From the NCBI RefSeq assembly GCF_006345815.1, contig NZ_VCIG01000001.1:420802-484801 (forward strand): a stretch of DNA of 64,000 bases, read 5' to 3'. A model generated the notes under the pieces. That model was not told the DNA's origin. It ran no database searches and worked only from the letters and a program-made list of their open reading frames with translations. Shown piece after piece: positions 56,640-64,000 of the stretch. A program made the position numbers and the translations under genes. Source of the DNA: Ochrobactrum sp. CGA5. Its GTDB lineage: Bacteria > Pseudomonadota > Alphaproteobacteria > Rhizobiales > Rhizobiaceae. How positions within the stretch are numbered: the stretch's first letter is position 1; each line of letters starts with the position of its first letter.

Positions 56640-57959
56640 GGATAGCGGCTTCGCGCCAAAATATTGATGATCACCGAGGCCAAGCAGACGCTATAATTGA
56701 GCGCCGCCTGACAGGCAGCCTCAACCGCTTGCCGACCTTCTCCATCACAGCGGGCAAAACTCATTCGCGGAATGGAGCGCGGTTGCGCAAAGCACCCGGC
56801 TTGAGGGTGACGACAGGAACATACTGGCAGGTGTCATAGACAGTTTCGCCCCGGCCAAAGCAACGACGGTGTTCAGCGACCATCACTCCATCTTGTTTGA
56901 TGACGACCCGATCAGCATAGACATGAACCTCGACGGGGCGGCCAATGGCGATTGAAAGAACCGAGTATTTGTTATTGTCGAAGCGGACAGTGCGGGTCTT
57001 CGAAAACCAAAGCCGGGACACTGTAGAAGCCGTCGAAGGGGCCAGCGTAATGCACGAGGCTGCCGCGTTCGGCTTCGAACATCTGCCAGATCGTCTGGGC
57101 CGCTTGTTCAGGATGGTGATGCGCCTTGGCATAGGTAACACATTTGTCGAGCAGTCAGACATTCAGCTCTTCCAGACTTTCTACTCGCAGGCGCGGCGTG
57201 AAGAAGCGCTCGCGCACGCGGTCAACCTGGCTTTCGACCTGTCGCTTCTCCCAGTCGGATGTTGGCGTACAGACTACGGGCTGGACAAGATAGTGGCTGC
57301 ACATTTGCAGGAACCGCCGGTTATAGACACGCTCCTTGCCGACAAATACGGCCTCGATCGCCGTCTTTATATTGTCGTAGATGCCACGCGTGCAGGTGCC
57401 ACGGAAGAATTCGAAGGCCTTGTCATGCGCATCGAAGACCATCTCCAGGCTCTCACGCATATCGGCGTGCGCGAACATCATCCGGCTGTGGCAGAGCCGG
57501 ACATGGGCAACCTTCACCGTCGTCGTTACGCCCTGGATCAATACGATCTCGTGGCTCCAGTCGAACTGATAGGCTTCGCCAGGCGCATATTAGAGTGGTA
57601 TGTAGGCTTCGGCTGTCACTGCACCTTGAGCTTTCGACCATCCCTTGCATAAAGCCGGATCGCATCGTGGCTGCCGTCATAACCCAGCGCCCGAAACTCT
57701 TCATGAATCCGGATCAGCGTCAGCCGTTCACGAGATGACTTGCCTTCGTTTAAAACCAAGAAGCGCTTGCTCTCATCATTCCAAGCTACTGTCTTCGGCT
57801 GTGGTTGGCGTTCTAGTTCGTAGGAAAAATCCGCTTATCGGATCGCATTATCTTGCGGACCGTATTGCGGGACACATGACGCTCCCGGACGATCCTCTTC
57901 ACTGACCAGCCCTGCACATGGAAGGCTCGACGAACACGCGCAATAGTATCCATTCGCAT
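56640..57959 (-). pseudogene. istA remnant (IS21-type transposase)
   Basis: The transposase can be followed in pieces over three frames. N-terminal helix-turn-helix: SVKRIVRERHVSRNTVRKIM, starting at an ATG at 57959. A shift leads to ERLTLIRIHEEFRALGYDG; another shift and a stop codon interrupt near AEAYIPL. The integrase core continues as VTTTVKVAHVRLCHSRMMFA and FFRGTCTRGIYDNIKTAIEA, then the C-terminal part with VLSIAIGRPVEVHVYADRVV and VVTLKPGALRNRAPFRE, which ends in TGA where relatives have Trp. The final QAVEAACQAALNYSV is again in a different frame. Confidence 0.82.
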
Positions 57960-58030
57960 CAACTTCCTCTCCATCCGTCACCAAAAGACGGATGGTCAGA
58001 ACGCAAATTACCTGTTCGCTAGTAGCGAAG

Positions 58031-58425
58031 AGGCCTTCGATGACATTCCTCATTCTGAACAGGCCCGGATTTGTGGATCTTTGGCCATATGTGTCATGCC
58101 TTCGACATTCAGATTGGCCGCAGTCGTATTGTCTGCAATCCTTGCGGCTATAAATGGGAACAGGGCAGAAACGGCTTTCGGTAGGATTGGGTGGTCGATA
58201 TGGAAAAGCCAATGTCAGGCCATACACTGTAAATTCAGAAAACCAAAAGTTAGCGGTAAGCTATTTGGTAAACAAGAGCATAAAAGTGCCTGATTTAGGC
58301 GGGAGTGTAACATTGACTCTGCCTTGCGAGAGTACCATTCATGCGTACTATTAGCTCTATCGGAAGGCGATTCTGGTAATTTCGTCCCCTATAATAGGGT
58401 GATTAAGCTAAGGTGATTGTGATTT
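58031..58425. other. Intergenic region between IS relic and wzm
   Basis: About 395 bases, increasingly AT-rich. A minus-strand frame at 58050-58214 gives a 54-residue protein-like stretch with no start codon, containing RIADNTTAANLNVEGMTHMA, possibly the tail of a lost gene. The right part probably holds the wzm promoter; a TTGACT element lies at about 58313. Confidence 0.4.
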
Positions 58426-59280
58426 ATGAGTGTTCGAGCTCTTGATAAACCTGATATTTCTGATCAAGTTGTGACTATGCGCCCCAAAACTGGCGCTAGC
58501 GTTGCAATTAGAGATATTGTTGATGGATTGATTAAGTATCGTTTGGCGCTGGTGTTTGGTTGGCAAGACGTGGCGCAACGTTATCGTCGATCTCGAGTTG
58601 GGGCTTTTTGGCTAACCATCAATATGGCTGTTTTCATTGGCGCACTAGGATTAATATTTGGGACGCTTTTTCAGTCGGAGATGCGAGAGTTTTTGCCTTA
58701 CCTGTGCGCGGGTGTTATTATGTGGGGCTTCATTTCTACGACGCTCTCGGAAGGTTGTTCCGCATTTAGTGGATCAGATGGCATTATCCTCCAGGTACGC
58801 ATGCCATTGTTTGTTCATGTCATGCGTGTACTGTGGAGAAACGTAATAATATTGGGGCATAATATTGTTATTTTTCCTATGATTGCATTGATAATGGGGC
58901 GGAACATAAATCTAAACATTATGTGGGCCGCTCCAGGGTTCTTACTTGTGTTTTTGAATATTGCTTGGATGGTATTGATTTTAGGTGTTGTGTGTGCTCG
59001 CTTTCGCGATATGATGCAAGTAATGACTAATGTCTTGCAGGTTTTGTTTTATGCAACGCCGATAATGTGGATGGTAAAGATTTTACCGGATCGCGTATCT
59101 AAAGAATTTATACAATGGAATCCATTTTACCATTTTATTGAGTTGGTCAGAGCTCCCCTCCTCGGTAGTGCGCCAACGCTGTTGAACTGGATTTTTCCAA
59201 TGGTTCTGATGTTTTTGGGATGGGCCTTTGCCATCGTATTCTATGGCAAGTATCGTTGGCGTGTAGCATATTGGTTGTAG
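58426..59280 (+). CDS. wzm: O-antigen ABC transporter permease
   Basis: A 284-residue ABC-2 type membrane protein with six hydrophobic helices, in the Wzm/KpsM/TagG group. The N-terminal cytoplasmic part has VFGWQDVAQRYRRSRVGAFW, which is family-typical, and the membrane part includes FLPYLCAGVIMWGFISTTLS. It moves undecaprenyl-linked O-polysaccharide to the periplasm with the adjacent ATPase, one base downstream. Third codon positions are visibly AT-richer than in genes left of the tRNA. Confidence 0.92.
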   Translation: MSVRALDKPDISDQVVTMRPKTGASVAIRDIVDGLIKYRLALVFGWQDVAQRYRRSRVGAFWLTINMAVFIGALGLIFGTLFQSEMREFLPYLCAGVIMWGFISTTLSEGCSAFSGSDGIILQVRMPLFVHVMRVLWRNVIILGHNIVIFPMIALIMGRNINLNIMWAAPGFLLVFLNIAWMVLILGVVCARFRDMMQVMTNVLQVLFYATPIMWMVKILPDRVSKEFIQWNPFYHFIELVRAPLLGSAPTLLNWIFPMVLMFLGWAFAIVFYGKYRWRVAYWL

Positions 59281-59281
59281 A

Positions 59282-60037
59282 ATGAGTGTGATTAGATTGA
59301 ACGACGTAAGCGTCGAGTTTCCAATATACAATTCTTCGAGTAGGTCGCTTAAAAATCGGGTTCTAAGCGTCGCTACGGGAGGAAAAATCGAGCGACGAAA
59401 TGATGGTCTTGTTATAATTCGTGGCTTGGATAGCGTTTCCCTCACTTTACGCGAAGGCGAGAGGGTAGGGCTTATTGGCCATAACGGATCTGGAAAAACG
59501 ACGCTTCTGCGCGTCCTTTCGGGGATTTATACTCCAACCCAGGGGAGCGCTGTTGTTGATGGAGATTGTGTCTCATTGATCAATATCAGCCTAGGTATCG
59601 ATCCCGACGCTACAGGTCGAGAGAACATCCGTTTGCGTTCGGCAATTATGGGAATGGATCCTCGAGAAATGGCTGACAAATTCGAGCAGATAGCGGAGTT
59701 TTCCGGGCTGGGTGATTTTCTCGATATGCCATTTCGCACATACTCATCAGGTATGCAGTTGAGACTTGCATTTGCCACCTCAACTGCTGTCAGGCCAGAA
59801 ATCCTGATTATGGATGAATGGCTTTCGACTGGGGATGAAAACTTTAAAGAACGTGCTAATCAGAGAATGCGGGAACTCGTTGATTCTACAAAGATTTTAG
59901 TGCTTGCCAGTCATTCTGTTGATTTGTTGAAGAAGAACTGTAACCGCGTTGTTTGGCTTGAGCATGGGCGCATAAAAATGGATGGTTCTCCTGATGACGT
60001 TCTGTCATCCTATTTTGGGTTAAATGCGATGAACTAG
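59282..60037 (+). CDS. wzt: O-antigen ABC transporter ATP-binding protein
   Basis: A 251-residue ATPase. Walker A is GLIGHNGSGKTTLLRVLSG, the signature is TYSSGMQLRLAFATS, and Walker B is ILIMDEWLSTGDENF, with the switch region in VLASHSVDLLKKNC. The product ends just after the nucleotide-binding domain, so it lacks the C-terminal carbohydrate-binding domain that long Wzt proteins use to recognise chain-end caps. It starts one base after the wzm stop. Confidence 0.93.
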   Translation: MSVIRLNDVSVEFPIYNSSSRSLKNRVLSVATGGKIERRNDGLVIIRGLDSVSLTLREGERVGLIGHNGSGKTTLLRVLSGIYTPTQGSAVVDGDCVSLINISLGIDPDATGRENIRLRSAIMGMDPREMADKFEQIAEFSGLGDFLDMPFRTYSSGMQLRLAFATSTAVRPEILIMDEWLSTGDENFKERANQRMRELVDSTKILVLASHSVDLLKKNCNRVVWLEHGRIKMDGSPDDVLSSYFGLNAMN

Positions 60038-60232
60038 AACTCCTCATGAACAGTGTATTATTTTAGTTGCAATAATGCTCTGAATGGTTACGAAGCTCAC
60101 TTACTACGATTAATGCGATGTACGGGTCTGGAGTTTTTCCTGATCATGCCATGAACTACTACGGTGATTGGCTCGGTCCGCAGCCTTGTGCTCGGCTTAC
60201 AGAGTCGATGCAGAAGAAAAGGAATTATTTGT

Positions 60233-61516
60233 ATGAAACGCTCCTATCTCATCGCTCGTGACTTGTATCTGAGTATGCCTCCACAAATTCAAAACGCATT
60301 AAGAGGACCCGCACACGGGGTCGCAAAGTTTTGGCGTCGTTCGTCCCTTTCCGATATAAACAACGGAAAACTTCGTCACATGAAGAACGGCCACGCGGAT
60401 TTGGAATGGGGTCAGTTTCAAGCACAGATTCTGTCCCATAGGGATGACTATACCGGCGTTTTTATACAGGGTGCCATCATTGATTGGGATGTTGATCTCT
60501 ATCAACGTCCTCAGCATTTGGCTTCGGCATTCGCTAAAAGAGACTATCTTGTTATTTATCAGACGCACAACTGGGCAAATGATGATGTTCAGGGCTTTCG
60601 GCAAGTAAAAAAGAATGTTTGGCTGACTAATTTTGATGTCGCCAAACAAATATCCGATGCGGTCATTTCCGTATATTCGACCGGATATATTGGTGACGTA
60701 ATGAAGAACGCGTATGATAAGAACACTATTGTTTATGAGTATATTGACCATATTGATCCAAAAATTAGCGGTGATCCAGAAAACATCAAGAAGCTGAGCA
60801 GCCTAAAGGATTTTGCCTTTTCCGGTGGAGCCGATTATGTAGTCGCCTCATCAGCGGCGCTGTATAAGGAGGCTATTGATGCTGTTGGTCAGGGTAAAGT
60901 GATCATGGTCCAAAATGGAGTGGATACAAAGCATTATAGATGCGGAGATCATCAAACTACTAAGACTACCGATGAGTATAAGTGTTTCAGGCAGAAATAT
61001 AAGAAAGTCGTGGGATATTTTGGGGCTCTTGCCCCCTGGATTTGGTATGATGAAATCAATAAGTTGGTTTTGTCTAGGCCTGACTTAGGTTTTATTTTTA
61101 TCGGTCCTGATTATTATGGTGGAAGATCGAAACTAATCCAATCAGAGAATATATTTTGCCCAGGACCTATCGATTATAAGATTCTTCCGGCGTATGCGCG
61201 GGAGTTTGATATTTGCTTTATTCCATTCGAGCCTGGTGAAATTGCTCGAACAACCTCCCCCTTGAAACTGTTTGAATATTTTGCGCTTGAAAAGCCGGTA
61301 GTAGTTACGTCTTTTATGGATGAATGCGTTATCTATCCAGAAGTGTTCTCAGGCAGAGACGCCGCCGAACTTTCTACAAAGATAGATGAAGCTCTGAACG
61401 TGAGTAAAGACCCGGCTTTTAAAACGCGATTGGCGGAGTTGGCGGATAGAAATAGTTGGGACCAACGAGCCGCTGCTTATGAAAAAGTATTCGAAGGACT
61501 GAAGCGATTAAAATGA
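60233..61516 (+). CDS. Glycosyltransferase (GT4-like) with QRP motif
   Basis: A 427-residue cytoplasmic glycosyltransferase of GT-B type. Recognisable segments are DWDVDLYQRPQHLASAFAKR in the N-terminal domain, ADYVVASSAALYKEAI, VIMVQNGVDTKHY, KVVGYFGALAPWIWYDEI and the C-terminal SPLKLFEYFALEKPVVVTSF. It should add a sugar to the O-chain; donor and linkage are unknown. I start at 60233 with AAGGA upstream; earlier codons look non-family. Its stop overlaps the wecB start. Confidence 0.85.
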   Translation: MKRSYLIARDLYLSMPPQIQNALRGPAHGVAKFWRRSSLSDINNGKLRHMKNGHADLEWGQFQAQILSHRDDYTGVFIQGAIIDWDVDLYQRPQHLASAFAKRDYLVIYQTHNWANDDVQGFRQVKKNVWLTNFDVAKQISDAVISVYSTGYIGDVMKNAYDKNTIVYEYIDHIDPKISGDPENIKKLSSLKDFAFSGGADYVVASSAALYKEAIDAVGQGKVIMVQNGVDTKHYRCGDHQTTKTTDEYKCFRQKYKKVVGYFGALAPWIWYDEINKLVLSRPDLGFIFIGPDYYGGRSKLIQSENIFCPGPIDYKILPAYAREFDICFIPFEPGEIARTTSPLKLFEYFALEKPVVVTSFMDECVIYPEVFSGRDAAELSTKIDEALNVSKDPAFKTRLAELADRNSWDQRAAAYEKVFEGLKRLK

Positions 61517-62610
61517 AAAAAGTTCTCTGCGTAGTTGGAACCCGACCAGAAGCAATAAAGATGGCTCCAGTAATATTGGGGCTGCAGAAGGAAACTTGGG
61601 CGGAAGTTCGTGTTTTGGCTACTGCTCAGCATCGACAGATGCTTGATCAAGTATTGAACTTCTTTGGTATAGAGCCCGACATTGATCTCAATATAATGCG
61701 TCCTAACCAAGCTTTAACGACCTTGACGGCCCGTTTGTTGCTGGAACTTGATAATGTTCTAACCGCAGAAAAACCAGACGTCGTTCTCGTTCAAGGTGAC
61801 ACGACTACGGTCATGGCTGTTGCTTTAGCTTGTTTTTACCATCGTATACCTGTTGGTCATGTCGAGGCGGGGTTGCGCACGTGGGATATTCAGAATCCAT
61901 TTCCTGAGGAAGCTAATCGCGTTATCGCTGCTAAACTTGCGACTTGGCATTTTGCGCCAACGGACGGTTCCAAACAAAATCTTCTGAGAGATGGTGTGTC
62001 AAATGATAAAATCTTTGTCACAGGTAATACTGTCATCGATGCACTGTTTATGGCGGCAAACCGAGATATATCGATAGGCATCCCTTTGGATGAGACGAAG
62101 AGAATGGTTCTCGTGACATCTCATCGGCGCGAGAATTTTGGAGCCCCCTTCCAGGAAATATGTCGTGCCTTAAGAATTTTGGCGGAAGACAATCCGGATG
62201 TACAATTTTTGTATCCGGTTCACCCGAACCCGAATGTTAAAGATGTAGCCCACAAGCACTTGTCCCCGTTGAACAATTTCATCCTTTGTGAACCGTTGGA
62301 TTATGCACCTTTTGTAGCAGCTATGAAGCGTGCTTATCTCATTATTACCGATTCCGGAGGTGTTCAGGAAGAGGCTCCGGCCTTGGGTAAACCTGTAATC
62401 GTTTTACGTGACGAGACCGAGCGTCCGGAAGCTGTCGCTGATGGCGTAGTGAAGTTGGTCGGCCCCAATTGCGAACGCATCGTCAAAGAAGTGCAATTGC
62501 TCCTTGATGACGATACTGCCTATTCAAATATGGCGCGTGGTGTCTCTCCATATGGTGATGGGTGTGCGACAGAACGTATTACAGAAACACTTAGGGTACA
62601 TTTTTCTTGA
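61513..62610 (+). CDS. wecB: Non-hydrolysing UDP-GlcNAc 2-epimerase
   Basis: Interconverts UDP-GlcNAc and UDP-ManNAc, giving ManNAc-type sugars for surface glycans. The 365-residue protein starts KKVLCVVGTRPEAIKMAPVI and has ATAQHRQMLDQVL, VLVQGDTTTVMAVALACFYH, PVGHVEAGLRTWDIQNPFPE and the UDP-binding ITDSGGVQEEAPALGKPVIV, the full family set. It is coupled to both flanking glycosyltransferase genes by 4-base overlaps (ATGA and TTGA). Confidence 0.95.
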   Translation: MKKVLCVVGTRPEAIKMAPVILGLQKETWAEVRVLATAQHRQMLDQVLNFFGIEPDIDLNIMRPNQALTTLTARLLLELDNVLTAEKPDVVLVQGDTTTVMAVALACFYHRIPVGHVEAGLRTWDIQNPFPEEANRVIAAKLATWHFAPTDGSKQNLLRDGVSNDKIFVTGNTVIDALFMAANRDISIGIPLDETKRMVLVTSHRRENFGAPFQEICRALRILAEDNPDVQFLYPVHPNPNVKDVAHKHLSPLNNFILCEPLDYAPFVAAMKRAYLIITDSGGVQEEAPALGKPVIVLRDETERPEAVADGVVKLVGPNCERIVKEVQLLLDDDTAYSNMARGVSPYGDGCATERITETLRVHFS

Positions 62611-63713
62611 AGAATCTCATCTTCATATCGCCTGTACCTTGGGCCAGTTTTGCGCAGAGACCGCATAAGTTTGTGGCCTGGTTTCGCGAGCGACATGGTG
62701 GCAGAGTATTGTGGATCGAGCCTTATGGCACGCGCTTTCCAGCTTGGACGGATTTGCGCCGTGTTCGAAAGGTCAGTCTTACAGAGTCAGCCAATCCCGT
62801 TCCGGATTGGCTGACTATTCGTCGGGTTCGCCATCTTCCAATCGAACCGCTTCCAGGATCCGGTTGGTTAAATGGCCTTCTGTGGTGGCCGACGGTCATG
62901 GATGCAGTTAAATTTGCCGATGGTGGTGAATGTATCATCACTGTGGGGAAGCCTTCAGTTTTCTCTCTCGGTCTTTTAAAGGCTTTGCCGCACTGCATCT
63001 CCATTTATGACGCGATGGACGACTTCCCAGCTTTTTATAGTGGTACATCTCAGATTGCTATGAAGCGCAGGGAAGAGAAAGTCGTTGCGCAGGTAAACAA
63101 GGTCTGGACGTCTAGTACTTTACTCTACGAAAGATGGTTGAATGAGCACAACAATGTTCGGTTAGTCCGCAATGGGTTGGACATAGATGTAATCGCTTCC
63201 GTTGATCCAGCAATAAAGGTGTCGGAAAAAGCAGTTTTTGGTTATCTGGGGACCATTGGAAACTGGTTCGACTGGGAAATGGTTCTCGCATTGGCCAAAG
63301 CCGTTCCGGAGGATGTGGTCCGTATTATTGGGCCGGTACACAAGCCAGGTCCAAGTACATTACCCGAGAATATCGAGATACTTCCGCCATGCGACCACTC
63401 GAAAGCGATAGGCCAGATGTCACGTTTTGATGTGGGTCTTATCCCGTTCATGAAGAACGCACTTACCGACTCCGTAGATCCAATTAAGTATTACGAGTAT
63501 CGAGCTTTAGGGATTCCCGTTCTTTCATCGGATTTCGGTGAAATGCGATATAGAAGTCATGAGAAGGGCGTATATCTTGTGAGCGATGTAGCTGGGCTTG
63601 AATCAGTGGCTAAAGAAATTCGGCTCGATCGTACCATTAAAAGTGTTGACTTAGCTTTTGCGGAGGCAAATTCTTGGACCTTGCGTTTTGATCAAGGTGG
63701 TATTGAGCTGTAG
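62607..63713 (+). CDS. Glycosyltransferase with QRP motif
   Basis: A 368-residue GT-B glycosyltransferase. FISPVPWASFAQRPHKFVAW at the N-terminus shares the QRP element with the gene at 60233; CISIYDAMDDFPAFY, VRLVRNGLDIDVI, AVFGYLGTIGNWFDW and SVDPIKYYEYRALGIPVLSS follow. The YDAMDDF element is common in this group. It begins with TTG overlapping the wecB stop. It is the last complete gene before the transposase fragment. Confidence 0.85.
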   Translation: MKNLIFISPVPWASFAQRPHKFVAWFRERHGGRVLWIEPYGTRFPAWTDLRRVRKVSLTESANPVPDWLTIRRVRHLPIEPLPGSGWLNGLLWWPTVMDAVKFADGGECIITVGKPSVFSLGLLKALPHCISIYDAMDDFPAFYSGTSQIAMKRREEKVVAQVNKVWTSSTLLYERWLNEHNNVRLVRNGLDIDVIASVDPAIKVSEKAVFGYLGTIGNWFDWEMVLALAKAVPEDVVRIIGPVHKPGPSTLPENIEILPPCDHSKAIGQMSRFDVGLIPFMKNALTDSVDPIKYYEYRALGIPVLSSDFGEMRYRSHEKGVYLVSDVAGLESVAKEIRLDRTIKSVDLAFAEANSWTLRFDQGGIEL

Positions 63714-63883
63714 ACACGGTTGGCGCGCTACAGAGTAAGCCATTGATTTAGTAAAGTACGATTATAGCTTTACGCATTTTGCTGGGGCTTTCGCCGTTGG
63801 ATGTGGCTTATCGTAACTTCTTATTTTTCAGCCGACCTGTTAGTGGTAATCCCTCCGTTTTTAACGGGGCTCGTCAGTAGAAT

Positions 63884-64000
63884 TCACGCGGCCCTTTTCA
63901 GCTTCTGTGCGGGCGTTACGCCGCCGGGGCCCATATTGGGACGTTCGTTGTTGTAGGCCCAGAGCCACTGCGTGGCAAATTCCTGCGCCTCCTCAATGCT
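63884..64000 (-). CDS. IS3-family transposase, C-terminal fragment at the window edge
   Basis: The last 38 residues of an IS3-type OrfB integrase are encoded on the minus strand; the gene continues beyond base 64000. EEAQEFATQWLWAYNNERPN and the ending GGVTPAQKLKRAA are characteristic of these transposases. The element's end should lie between about 63830 and 63880, where a TG-starting tip (near 63838) is possible, but the matching inverted repeat is outside the window. Confidence 0.83.
   Translation of the reverse strand, partial: SIEEAQEFATQWLWAYNNERPNMGPGGVTPAQKLKRAA

Larger units (their letters stand above)
56304..57959 (-). mobile_element. Decayed IS21-family insertion sequence
   Basis: Minus-strand remnants of istA and istB lie in the native order. 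Both genes are inactivated by frameshifts, stop codons and truncation. Terminal inverted repeats were not recognised, so real limits may differ by some tens of bases. Confidence 0.8.

Noticed and set aside
60073..60262. Open frame just upstream of the glycosyltransferase, containing PDHAMNYYGDWLGP
   Set aside because: Readable for about 60 residues but overlaps the glycosyltransferase start and no family is apparent; it may be a relic but support is too weak for a feature.

Overview
The window is alphaproteobacterial chromosomal DNA, most likely Brucellaceae (Brucella/Ochrobactrum lineage), probably the larger chromosome. Reasons: an ialB-type gene, a CcrM cell-cycle methylase with CtrA-like boxes upstream, the aa3-type oxidase cluster followed by ispH-thrB-rnhA, a dciA-dsbA-smc block, and wbkD/wbkF-type O-antigen genes. 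Accessory polysaccharide genes that I do not associate with classical Brucella point to an Ochrobactrum-like member; that last step is inference.

Layout. 1-4.1 kb: yicC (5' truncated), gmk, a decayed small gene, a tiny membrane protein, tldD and ialB. 4.4-11.3 kb: the cytochrome c oxidase operon and its assembly factors (ctaC, ctaD, ctaB, a CtaF-like peptide, ctaG, ctaE, a DUF983 gene, surf1). 11.5-14.0 kb: ispH, thrB, rnhA. 14.1-22.7 kb: peroxiredoxin, a DsbD-domain secreted protein, yqgE, then a minus-strand run thrC - M16 peptidase - GNAT - EAL phosphodiesterase. 22.9-31.7 kb: a lipoprotein, a CSS-motif EAL protein, two HAD phosphatases, a ClC channel, ccrM and mutY. 31.9-40.7 kb: a GT25/O-antigen ligase/epimerase trio translationally coupled to dciA, then dsbA, smc and a CDF metal transporter. 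40.7-52.5 kb: ppdK, a NodB-like deacetylase, two membrane-anchored multihaem c cytochromes, a metallo-beta-lactamase-fold hydrolase, bioY, the urate-pathway genes allA and uraH, and a DUF2793 phage-type gene.

52.8-64 kb is polysaccharide territory: a WbkD/WbkF-type pair that would make and load the first sugar on undecaprenyl phosphate, then a tRNA-Gln, a decayed IS21-type element, and an AT-richer block with an ABC O-antigen exporter (wzm/wzt), two glycosyltransferases flanking a UDP-GlcNAc 2-epimerase, and finally a truncated IS3-type transposase at the window edge. Together these suggest ABC-exported O-polysaccharide assembly, with the block right of the tRNA probably acquired or exchanged.

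I found no CRISPR array, prophage, toxin-antitoxin pair or obviously new defence system. The best leads are regulatory and architectural: a terminator-like hairpin whose 3' arm holds the tldD ribosome-binding site, tandem CtrA-like boxes before ccrM, two strong operator-like inverted repeats (before ppdK and in the 45.4 kb gap), an orphan cytochrome pair, and the tRNA-flanked O-antigen island. No database search was possible; family assignments rest on motifs and gene context.
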